Assembly: GCF_023091745.1 (NCBI RefSeq)
Contig: NC_068915.1
Coordinates: 52,138,001-52,202,000, forward strand
Direction: 5' to 3'
DNA length: 64,000 nt
From: Budorcas taxicolor
Taxonomy: Eukaryota; Chordata; Mammalia; Artiodactyla; Bovidae
The notes beneath the pieces are model-generated. The model saw nothing but the letters and a program-made list of their open reading frames with translations, was not told the DNA's origin and did not search any database. Below, in pieces: positions 36,433 through 46,228 of the stretch (positions within the stretch are counted from its first letter, which is position 1; each line of letters starts with the position of its first letter). The translations under genes and the position numbers were made by a program.

Positions 36433-37101
36433 GCATACACACTGAGGAAACCAGAATTGAAAGAGACACATGTACCCCAATGTTCATCGCAGCACTATTT
36501 ATAATAGCCAGATCATGGAAACAACCTAGATGTCCATCAGCAGATGAATGGATAAGAAAGCTGTGGTACATATACACAATGGAGTATTACTCAGCTGTTA
36601 AAAATAATTCATTTGAGTCAGTTCTGATGAGATGGATGAGACTGGAGCCTATTATACAGGGTGAAGTAAGCCAGAAAGAAAAACACCAATACAGTATACT
36701 AACACATATATATGGAATTTAGAAAGATGGCAATGATGACCCTGTATGCAAGACAACAAAAAAGACACAGATGTGTATAGTGGACTTTTGGACTCAGAGG
36801 GAGAGGGAGAGGGTGCGATGATTTGGGAGAATGGCATTGAAACATGTATACTATCATGTAAGATTCGAATCACCAGTCTATGTCTGATGCAGGATACAGC
36901 ATGCTTGGGGCTGGTGCACGGGGATGACCCAGAGGGATGTTATGGGGAGGGAGGTGGGAGGGAGGTTCATGTTTGGGATCGCATGTACACCCGTGGTGGA
37001 TTCATGTCAATGTATGGCAAAACCAATACAGTATTGTAAAGTAAAATAAAGTAAAAATTAAAAAAAAAAAAAATCTACTACTATATCCCTCAACAAAAAA
37101 A
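36433..37101 (+). mobile_element. Ruminant L1 3' end, 5'-truncated
   Basis: A young L1 copy of the same family as 62499-64000. It starts 'gcatacacactgaggaaacc', encodes the last ORF2p residues (frame 36480-36722, ending 'LTHIYGI'), then a 3' UTR with 'gggagagggagagggtgcga' and 'ggggatgacccagagggatg', and poly(A) at 37058-37072. Candidate TSD 'aagaaaatg' at 36424-36432 and 37102-37110. If correct, the ~30 bp after the first poly(A), 'tctactactatatccctcaa' plus a second A-run, belongs to the insertion (3' transduction). Confidence 0.9.
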
Positions 37102-37110
37102 AAGAAAATG

Positions 37111-37397
37111 CCAAACAAATGTGTAACAGACAGACTTGTTTAAGCTTCTTTATGTTCAACAGTGAAAGATAGTGCCCTATAGACAAATAGAAGAAAAATC
37201 AGTTAGGATAGTAATTATACCCATTATTATTTGTAATGTGACATATTGGATTATGGATTGAACATTATTAGAAAAGGTAAACCAGAATGAAAATATATTT
37301 TAGTAAATATATGCCTATGAATAATCAACACAGGACCCTGAAAAATAAATTAATAGTATTCTGAACAATATAATTACTTTTTCTAGAATTATTAGTT

Positions 37398-37398
<1 letters not shown>
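37111..37398. other. Unassigned AT-rich stretch
   Basis: No recognised feature. Confidence 0.4.

Positions 37399-37436
<38 letters not shown>
37399..37436. repeat. (AT)n microsatellite
   Basis: About 18 uninterrupted AT units; likely to vary in length between individuals. Confidence 0.95.
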
Positions 37437-37440
<4 letters not shown>

Positions 37441-37477
37441 ATAGCTACCATTTTAGCCTCAGATATGAATCTGTCAT

Positions 37478-37655
37478 ATTATATGGTTCATTAAATCAAC
37501 ACAACAGCTCTGCATAAGTATCATCATCACTACTCCATGGGTGATAAAACTGAAGCTAATAATATTTAGATAACTGGTTTATGATTACACGGGTAGTAAA
37601 GAAGCATTATAAAAATCTAGGATTTATGATTTCACCATTGTACCCTTTCCACTAC
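37478..37655 (-). mobile_element. MIR SINE
   Basis: Antisense MIR order: 'attaaatcaacacaacagct', 'ccatgggtgataaaactgaa', 'ggtttatgattacacgggta', 'aggatttatgatttcaccat'. Diverged but nearly full length. Confidence 0.75.
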
Positions 37656-37695
37656 ACATTCCATTATTTTGTAAATCTTTGACATATTTTCATTT

Positions 37696-37906
37696 GGTGG
37701 TAGTTTAGTCACTAACTTGTGTTTGACTCTTGAGACCCCATGGACTGTAGCCTGCCAGGATGCATCATCCATTGAATTCTTCAGGCAAGAATACTGGAGG
37801 GGGTTGCCATTTTCCTTCTCCATGGGGATCTTCCTGACCCAGAGAACAAGCCAGGTCTCCTGCACTGCAGGAAGATTCTTTACCAACGGAGCTACAAGAA
37901 AAGCCC
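37696..37906 (-). mobile_element. Bov-tA SINE
   Basis: Antisense copy with perfect 11 bp TSD 'tattttcattt' at 37685-37695 and 37907-37917. Body has 'gcaagaatactggagggggt'; head ends 'gctacaagaaaagccc'. Confidence 0.95.
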
Positions 37907-37917
37907 TATTTTCATTT

Positions 37918-38274
37918 AGTTGTTTAATTATATTCATATGTTAATGTTTTAAAATTTCATTTTAAAGGAATCTTCCTACATGACAATTGTATACCAGATT
38001 CAGTGCTTGACTTCCCTAGCCTACATAGAAGACAAGCTAGGCTGGCTGTACCTACTTCTGCTTCTCCTTCTGCTTTGGGAATCACAACTTAAATCTGGAT
38101 TGTGTCAAAGTCCGTTGATGTGCTTGCTGCTGGGTTTTGAATTTTCCTCTATTAATAAAATCTGTTTTGGCTGTGTGTTTTAGCTGTTTCAAATGTTCTT
38201 ATAGCCAAAAAAAAGGGCTTTAGGGCATATATTTCTAGGTTCTCATTACATTCTGTAATTTGAGAAACCTTTAT
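37918..38274. other. Unassigned stretch
   Basis: About 360 bp. The 67-codon frame 37980-38183 has a Leu-rich run ('YLLLLLLLL') from a CTTCTG-type repeat; no domain. Not called as a gene. Confidence 0.4.
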
Positions 38275-39273
38275 TCAGGTCAAGATGCAATAGGTAGAAC
38301 TGGACATGGAACTGTGGACTGTTTCCAAATTGGGAAAGGAGTATGTCAAGGCTGTACATTGTCACCCTGTTTATTTAACTTATATGCAGAGTACATCATG
38401 TGAAATTCTGGGCTGGATGAACCACAAAGTGGAATCAAGATTATCCGGAGAAATATCAATAACCTCAGATATGCAGAAGATACCACCCTCATTGCAGAAA
38501 GTGAAGAGGAACTAAAGAGCCTCATGACAAAGGTGAAAGAGGAGAGTGAAAAAGCTGGCTTCAAAAAAAAAAAAAAAAAAAAGCTGGCTTAAAACTCAGC
38601 ATTCAAAAACTAAGATCATGGCATCCTGACCCATCACTTCATGGGAAATAGATGGGGATAGAATGGAAACAGTGACAAACTTTATTTTTGTGGGCTCCAA
38701 AATCACTGTGGATGTTGACTTCAGCCATGAAATTAAAAGACACTTGTTCCTTGGAAGAAACGCTATGAAAAGCCTAGACAGAATATTAAAAAACAGAGAC
38801 ATTACTTTGCCAACAAAGGTCCGTATAGTCAAAACTATGGTTTTTCCAGCAGGCATGTATGGATGTAAGAGTTGGACTGAAAAGAAAGCTGAGTGCAAAG
38901 AAATGTTTTTGAACTGTGGTGTTGGAGAAGACTCTTGAGAGTCCCTTGGACTGCACGGAGATCAAACCAGTCAATCCTAAGGGAAATCAATCCTGAATAT
39001 TCACTGGAAGGACTGATGTGGAAGCTGAAGCTCCAATACTTTAGGCACCTGATATGAAGAACTGACTCACTGGAAAAGGCCATGATCTGGGAAAGATTGA
39101 AGGAAGGAGGAGAAGGGTACAACAGAGGATGAGATGGTTGGATGGCATCACCAACTCAATAGGCATGAGTTTGAGAGAGCTCCAGGAGATGATTATGGAC
39201 AGGGAAGCCTGACATGCTGCAGTCCATGCGGTTGCAGAGTTGGACACAACTGAGTGACTGAACTGAACTGACC
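38275..39273 (+). mobile_element. BovB LINE, sense, 1.0 kb
   Basis: Starts near 'caggtcaagatgcaataggt' just before RT motif B and ends 'gactgaactgaactgacc'. The catalytic box at 38470-38481 reads YAED. At 38563-38582 it carries a pure A20 run flanked by direct repeats of 'aaaaagctggctt', described as a separate feature. Confidence 0.95.
38549..38590 (+). repeat. Poly(A)-only insertion with target duplication
   Basis: Within BovB, 'aaaaagctggctt' (38549-38561) is followed by C, then A20 (38563-38582), then 'gctggctt' again (38583-38590) with A residues in front of it. The other BovB copies here have this phrase only once. The structure is that of a retrotransposed poly(A) tail with essentially no element sequence, plus a target duplication of up to 13 bp. 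Replication slippage is less likely because a unique 8-mer is duplicated. Confidence 0.75.
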
Positions 39274-39867
39274 TGAATTTAGATCACCATTCCTGGAAGC
39301 AGTAGCAAATAAACATCAAGTATTTTTCACACTGCTATGGCTTTATACCTTCTATAGCTGAATAGCATCCTTTTCCTTAAATAGTGAGGCTATTTGCCCT
39401 TGAAATAAGCAAACAAAAATTGCTTCATTTAAGAGATATTTGACTAATACTTTTTCTCACTCTTCTTACTAACCCTCCCCAATAATCTAAATTGATGACA
39501 TTTTGTTTTTGGTCTGTCATTCCCTAAGTATATCATTATCATCACAATCATGTTATATTGTAGTTTTTTTGTGAAGGTTTGTTGCATGTGTGTTTATTCA
39601 TGAGTTTGTCTTGTGAAATGTGAAATGCTTGACTGCAGTGACTATAAACTAAGTCCTATTTACCCTTTATAGCTTTTATTAAGTATTAAATCCACAGGGA
39701 GTCCTTCCCTTTTCTCTCAAACCCCTGTTACTTCTGTTTGTTCTTAATTAGAACTTTCCTTCTTATAGAAACTTTCAACCTGTACAGTGACTTCAGAGAT
39801 TTTACAATTTTTTTAATCCTGGAATAATCATCAATTCCTGGAATATCTGCGTGGTTTCTTATCTGTG
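39274..39867. other. Unassigned stretch
   Basis: About 600 bp with no clear element. Part of it (39620-39690) might be weak L2-like sequence leading into the next fragment. Confidence 0.4.
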
Positions 39868-39992
39868 ATCATTCAGAAAACTGTTCAAAACTGACTTCTT
39901 CAGAGATCATTTTTGACCACTCAGTTAAGATCTTTTCTCTTCTCAATTACTGCTATTCCTTTAATCTGCTTTATTTCAAAATATGCATTGCT
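39868..39992 (+). mobile_element. L2 LINE fragment
   Basis: 'tgacttcttcagagatcatt', 'ttgaccactcagttaagatc' and 'tgctatcctttaatctgc'-like text follow the sense L2 order (aggcctccctgaccaccc...ctgctttattttt). It is cut by the BovB insertion at 40004. Confidence 0.6.
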
Positions 39993-40003
39993 ATTATACA
40001 TAC

Positions 40004-42132
40004 TCCTTATTGCCAAATTCAGACTTAAGTTGAAGAAATTAAGGAAAACCGCTAGACCATTCAGGTATGATGTAAAATCAAATCCCTTACAATTATACAG
40101 TAAAGTTGACAAATAGATTGAAGGGATTAGATCTGATAGAGTGCCTGAAGAACTATGAATGGAGGTTTATGACACTGTACAAGAAGCAGTGATCAATATC
40201 ATCTCTAAGAAAAAGAAATGCAAAAAAGGCAAAATGGGTGTCTGAGGAGACCTTACAAATAGCTTTGAAAAGAAGCGAAGCTAAAAGCAAAGGAGAAAAG
40301 GAAAGATACATCCATTTAAATGCAGAGTTCCAAAGAATAGCTAGGAGAGATAAGAAAGTCTTTCTCAGCAATCAATGCAAGAAATAGAAGAAAACAATAG
40401 GATGGGAAACACTAGAGATCTCTTCAAGAAAATTAGAGATACCAAGGGAACATGTTATGCAAAGTTGGGCACAATAAAGGACAGAAATGATACGGACCTA
40501 ACAGAAGCCTAACAGAAATGGTATGGACCTAACAGAAGACATTAAGAAGAGGTGGCAAGAATACATAGAAGAACTATATAAAAAAGATCATCATGACCCT
40601 GATAACACAATGGTGTGGTCACTCACCAAGAGTCAGACATTCTGGAATGTGAAGTCAAGTGGGGCTTAAGGAGCATCACTACTAACAAAGATGGTGAGGT
40701 GATGGAATTTCAGTTGAGCTATTTCAAATCCTAAAAGATGATGCTGTGAAAGTGCTGCACTCAATATGCCAGCAAATTTGGAAAACTCAGCATGGTCAAG
40801 GACTGGAAAAGGTAAGTTTTCATTCCAGTCCCAAAGAAAGACAAGGCCAAAGAATGCTCAAACTACTGCACAATTGCACTCATTTCACATTCTAACAAAG
40901 TAATACATAAAATTCTCCAAGCCAGGCTTCAACAGTTCATCAGAACTGGGAACTTCCGATGTTCAAGTTGGATTTAGAAAAAGCAGAGAAACCAGAGATC
41001 AAAGTGCCATAATCCACAGGATCATTGAAAAAGCATGTGAATTCCAGAAAAATATCTACTTCTCCTTTATTGACTATACCAAAGTCTTTGACTCTGTGGA
41101 TCACAGTGAACAGCAGAAATTCTTAAATAGATGGGAATGCCAGACCACCTTACCTGCCTCCTGACAAATCTGTATGCAGGTCAAGAAGCATCAATTAGAA
41201 CTGCACATGGAGCAACAGACTGATTCCAAATTGGGAAAGGATTATGCCAAGGCTGTATATTGTCTTGCTTACTTAACTTACATGCACAGTACATCATGTG
41301 AATGCCAGGCTGGATGAAGCACGAGCTGGAATTAAGATTGTCAGGAGTAATATTAATAACCTCAGATTCAAGAATGACACAAGCCTTATGGCAAAAAGCA
41401 AAGAAGAATTGAAGAACCTCTTGATGAAAGTGAAAGAAGAGAGTGAAAAATTTGGCTTAAAATTCAACATTCAGAAAACTAAGATCATGGCTTCTGATTC
41501 CATCACTTCATAGTAAAGATGGGGAAACAATGGCAACTGAAGACTTCATTTCTGGGGGGCTCCAAAATCATTGCAGATAGTGACTGCACCCATGAAATTA
41601 AAAGACACTTGTTCCTTGAAAGAAAAGCTATGAAAAACCTAAACAGCATATTAAAAAGAAGAGACAATGCTTTGCTGACAAATGTCCATATAGTCAAACC
41701 TATGGTTTTTCCAGTAGTCATGTATGGATGTGTGTTTGACCATAAAGAAAGCTGAGCGCATAAGAATTGATGCTTTTAAACTGTGGTGTTGGAGAAGACT
41801 CTTAAGAGTCTTTGGACTGCAAGGAGATCAAACAAATCAATCCTTAAGGAAAGCAGTCTTGACTATTCATCAGAAGGACTAATGCTGAAGCTGAAACTCC
41901 AATACTTTGGCCACCTGATGCAAAGAACTGGCTCATTTGAAAAGACCCTGATGCTGGGAAAGATTGAAGTCAGAAGGGGAAGACAGAAAATGAGATGGTT
42001 GGGTGGCATCACTGACTTGATGGACATGAGTTTGAGCAAGCTTCAGGAGTTGGTTTTGGGCAGGGAAACTGGCATGGGACAGGCCATGGGGTTTCAAAGA
42101 ATCGGACAGAATTGAGGGACTGAACTGAACTG
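40004..42132 (+). mobile_element. BovB LINE, sense, 2.1 kb, strongly decayed
   Basis: Begins at 'tccttattgccaaattcaga', just after the endonuclease SDH block, and ends 'gggactgaactgaactg'. Possible TSD 'attatacatac' (39993-40003) against 'attatacttac' (42133-42143). The sequence 'gacctaacagaagcctaaca' shows a local duplication of the 'atggtatggacctaacagaag' region near 40490-40540. The RT box is lost (reads FKND near 41369). Many stops. Confidence 0.95.
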
Positions 42133-42164
42133 ATTATACTTACACATACACATACTGCAAGGTT

Positions 42165-42335
42165 TTAGTTGGTGTCTCCCTTTCTTCTGTAATTTATCTG
42201 CCTCTTCCACTAAAATGATTCTCTACCAGGGCATAATTTTAGTTTGTCTCATCTTGGATTTTAGCCTCAATATCTAAAATTGTGCTCAACTCATACCAGG
42301 AATAAAATAAATGGTTGCTAAATGAGTGAACTGTT
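42165..42335 (+). mobile_element. L2 LINE 3' end fragment
   Basis: 'aaattgtgctcaactcatac', 'caggaataaaataaatggtt' and 'gctaaatgagtgaact' match the sense L2 tail (gcctggcacatagtaggtgctcaataaatgtttgttgaatga) in order. Diverged. Confidence 0.55.
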
Positions 42336-43645
42336 TGACTCTTTCTTCTACTAGATTCTTAACTTTATGAGTAAAAAGCTTATACTTATCTGGTCCTTCT
42401 TTATCCTTGGTGTCTATTATTTCATAGTCATTCATCTTACAGATGAAAAAAATAACAGAAACAAAGGATTAACTACAGAAAAATCATATAAGTTTTATTA
42501 CACAACTTTCTCAAATTGGTGCTGCTCAGAAATTGAATGTTAACAACAATTTTGATTTTTTAAATGATATTAGATTTTAATTGAAATTAAAATCTATATA
42601 GTACAGAGATAGAAAATTATAAAAATAAATTTTCTTAAAATAAGAATTACAGAGGCATCTCTGGTAGAAGCAAAATTTTCAAAGGTCAAGCATCTAAAAA
42701 CTTAGAAGTGGAAGCAAGAGTGTGAATTGACTTTCAATACTCTTTTATATTTGGCAAAATGGCTTCATTCACAGTTTTCCAATTTCCTAACTCTTGATAA
42801 AGACTTTAGAGAAACTATTGCTGATTACAACCATAACAGCATAATAGGAGAAATTTTATAACTTTTTCCGAATGGGTAAGAATATTATGAGACTAATCTG
42901 GATTTAAAAGAGAAAAACAAGTAAATATAATACATAATAGTGGCATTTTAATAGTGGCTTTATAGTTCTTCAGATAGTTTATGAAACATCACAACAAATA
43001 AAAGAGAACAACAAACAAACACCGGGGGCTGAGAAGAGAAATATGTAATCTAAAAATAGCATATTCTTCCAGAATACCCATATCCCAAGTACAATCACAG
43101 CCTTCCAATAATAGAACAATGGTGAATGTACAATTCAGATTCTATCAGTCAAATCATAAGTGAACCTTAATCATAAATCCTTGTCTTTGGATCAAGCGGG
43201 TCATTGGGTGCAGCAGATATGTTATAGAACTGCTATGCCTGTCTTTTCTTTTTCCTTGGTAATAGGTTATTTACCCCACTGCTTTTCCTACACAGCTGTC
43301 AGATCCAAGCACTGATTTCTTGTAATAGCCTTTGCCTGACAGTTTTTAACATCACATAAATGAACGACTCTAATCACTCACATTCCATTCTGTTAAAATG
43401 TGGAGAAGTTGGCTCACCACTGCTGGAAATTTGCAGAAATACAAAAATCAAGTAGATGAACTTGCAATGTGTTTTGTTATTTCCAGGGATGTCTGGGTCA
43501 ATGTATTTATATTTTAAGGAATGATAGCAGCACATTCTGACTTTTAGAGGGGAGCTGTAGGATGTGGATACTGAATAATGTACTGAGATTAGGCACCAAT
43601 GGTTCCTGTAGTTGTGGTTAATTACATCCTCATTCCCTCTCTCTT
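42336..43645. other. Unassigned stretch
   Basis: About 1.3 kb with no recognised repeat or gene on either strand. Confidence 0.45.
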
Positions 43646-43656
43646 ATGGTACAAGG

Positions 43657-43933
43657 CCGGAGAAGGCAATGGCACCCCACTCCAGTATTCTTGCCTGGAA
43701 AATCCCATGGATGGAGGAGCCTGGTGGGCTGCGGTCCACGGGATCGCTAAGAGTCTGACATGACTGAGCAACTTCACTTTCACTTTTCACTTTACGGCAT
43801 TGGAGAAGGAAATGGCGACCCACTCCAGTGTTCTTGCCTGGAGAATCCCAGGGACGGGGAAGCCTGGTGGGCTGCCGTCTATGGGATCACACAGATTCGG
43901 ACACGACTGAAGCGACTTAGCAGCAGCAGCAGC
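43657..43933 (+). mobile_element. BOV-A2 SINE with 11 bp TSD
   Basis: Dimeric Bov-A. Unit 1 starts 'ggagaaggcaatggcacccc'; the linker is 'cactttcacttttcacttta'; unit 2 starts 'ttggagaaggaaatggcgac'; it ends in (GCA)5. Perfect TSD 'atggtacaagg' at 43646-43656 and 43934-43944. It is little diverged from the 27649 copy and is among the youngest insertions here. The frame 43760-44119 across it is a SINE artefact. Confidence 0.96.
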
Positions 43934-43944
43934 ATGGTACAAGG

Positions 43945-45078
43945 AGCAACCTTAGTGTCAAAGCAAAATATACACCCTCCGGCATTCAAAATTGTTACTC
44001 ACTTCTGGCTTCCTAAATCTCCTCACTTCGTTATTCACCTTGATTGCTCCCAGGAGTCAAAGTACCTAGAACCTCAATCAAGGTATTTCCTTGTCTTAAT
44101 GAAGGGAATTACCCAGTAGTCTGATCATATAGTACCTCCCAGTGTTTTTTGTTTTTTTGTTTTTCCCCCAGAGTTAAAGGCAAATGTTTAATATATCACA
44201 TTAGAACACAAGCTAATCAATGAAAAACTCTAAGTTCAAAGAGACTCAGATAAATCTTCATTCGTAAGAAACTGAATCAGTTTCTCATTCTGATGAGTAT
44301 TTTCACATTATATTTTGCTACCACAAAATAAGTAAATGGACATGTTTTAGTGTTAGTCTATCACTAAAAGATTCAAATTAGGAGACTGAAAGAAAACATT
44401 TTGTTTTTGTTTATTTTGAAAAAAAATCTATCCATGTTGAGGAACAAGGTATTGGTTTCCTACGGAGAGAACATTCTCACAGAGGTACTATATATAAGGT
44501 CAAATCAGTCCACTTCATTTCTTGTTCTTTAGCAGATTTTGTGGTGCTGCCATTGTCCTGTTCAGGTTCAAGAAGCATATTCAGTGGTATTGTAACACCT
44601 TCATGAGGCAGCTTAAATTCTTATGCTCATGATCCCAAATTTACTTTGCTTCCAGCTCAGTATACTATGATTTCAAACTGAAGGGAGTTCTTAGTAATGC
44701 CACATTCAGTAATCTGTTTCAAAGTTTCAAGTACTTGGAACTAGAGTGTCATAATAACATTTATTCTAATAAATCATCCTATATTTGTTTTCATCATATA
44801 AGATGTCAAGAAAGATCATTCAAAATCATCCATGTACTTACAACTTACAGATAAAGTCTGCATCAGTGGGTTTTTCTGTGCTCTAGGAGGTCATATTGCT
44901 GGTGAAAAGTAACAAGATTCATTGCAAGCTCACCCTCATGACCTCTAAGGAGCCTAACTAACATCTTTACTAATATTAGGAAGAGATAAAGCAAGAGAAG
45001 GATAAAGACCAATGTAAGTATTAGCTTACATTGTTGTTACAAAGTGAATATTTCAAAGCAAAATTGTGCTGTAAATAG
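43945..45078. other. Unassigned stretch
   Basis: About 1.1 kb. The part 44400-45000 has a more balanced composition and could be an old LTR or DNA element, but I could not assign it. Confidence 0.4.
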
Positions 45079-45326
45079 AAGTGAAGTGAAGTTGCTCAGT
45101 CGTGTCCGACTCTTTGCAACCCCATGGACTGTAGCCTATCAGGTTCCTCCATCCATGGGATTTTCCAGGCAAGAGTGCTGGAGTGGATTGCCATTTCCTT
45201 TTCCAGGCAAGAGTGCTGGAGTGGATTGCCATTTCCTTTTCCAGGGGATCTTTCTGACCCAGGAATTGAACGCGAGTCTCCCGCATTGCAGGCAGATGCT
45301 TTACCGTCTGAGCCACCGGGGAAGCT
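45079..45326 (-). mobile_element. Bov-tA SINE with 38 bp internal tandem duplication
   Basis: Antisense copy whose segment beginning 'ttttccaggcaagagtgctg' is present twice in exact tandem (45161-45198 and 45199-45236), followed by the normal 'ttttccaggggatctttctg'. Head 'gtctgagccaccggggaagc'. The perfect identity of the two units indicates a recent slippage or unequal exchange. Confidence 0.94.
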
Positions 45327-45350
45327 AAAATGGTAAAATAATCATTTATT

Positions 45351-45566
45351 GGGGTTTCCCAGGTGGCTCAGTTGTAAAGAATCCACCTGCCAATGCAGGA
45401 GATGTGGGTACAATCCTTAGGTTGGCAAGATCACTTGGAGAAGGAAATGGCAACCCAGTCCAGCACCCTTGCCTGGAAGATCCCACGGCCGGAGGCGCTT
45501 GGTGGGCTGTAGTCCATGGGGTTACAAAAGGGCCTGACATGATTTAGTGAATACACAGCAACAGCA
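45351..45566 (+). mobile_element. Bov-tA SINE
   Basis: Sense copy 24 bp after an antisense one, giving a tail-out, head-to-head pair. Head 'gggtttcccaggtggctcag', body 'cagcacccttgcctggaaga', tail 'cacagcaacagcaac'. Confidence 0.92.
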
Positions 45567-45599
45567 ACAATTATCTGTTTAGAGCTGACAATATAGATT

Positions 45600-45780
45600 A
45601 TACTTAGGCTTTTGCATTCATCATCTTATTTAACTTGTATAATAATTCTCTGATTTAGAAACTGTCTTCTTTTTTTATCAATGAAGATATGAGACTTAGA
45701 AAAATTTAATAACTTGTAATAAATAGGAAAGCTCATAAGAGCTGGAGACAAATGTTGACACCAGAGACTGAATGCTTTAA
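45600..45780 (-). mobile_element. MIR SINE
   Basis: Antisense MIR: 'catcttatttaacttgtata', 'tttatcaatgaagatatgag', 'ttaataacttgtaataaata', 'agagctggagacaaatgttg'. The order and spacing match the core and tail regions. Confidence 0.78.
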
Positions 45781-46032
45781 AACAGTTACAAACTATTGTA
45801 TTTACATTTATTTTAGAATGCATTTTAAATATCCTTTTGGCTAAATGATGAGAAAAACAGATACTCCTATTGCCCTATCTTCCTGAAAGTGAAATTTTAG
45901 TTCCCATTCTCCATGTAGTGTAACAATTTCTGTTAGTAAGCCTGCAAATCATACCATTTTCAAAGCAACTTATTTAAAAAGCTAAAAAAAAAAAAAAATG
46001 TCAGCCAAAATATAAGTCAACGCTCTTGAATA

Positions 46033-46218
46033 AAGTGAAAGTGAAGTCACTCAGTCATGTCCAACTCTTTGCAACCCCATGGACTGTAGCCTACCAGGCT
46101 TCTCCATCCATGGGATTTTCCAGGATCCACCTGAGTGGATTGCCATTTCCTTCTCCAGGGGATCTTCCTGGCCCAGGGATAGAACCTGGGATGCTCTACC
46201 CTTCTGAGCCACCAGGGA
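46033..46218 (-). mobile_element. Bov-tA SINE with internal deletion
   Basis: Antisense. The usual 'ccaggcaagaatactggagtgg' reads 'ccaggatccacctgagtgg', and the head is shortened ('gggatgctctacccttctgag'). TSD 'ctcttgaata' (46023-46032) against 'ctctcgaata' (46219-46228), 9 of 10. Confidence 0.92.
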
Positions 46219-46228
46219 CTCTCGAATA

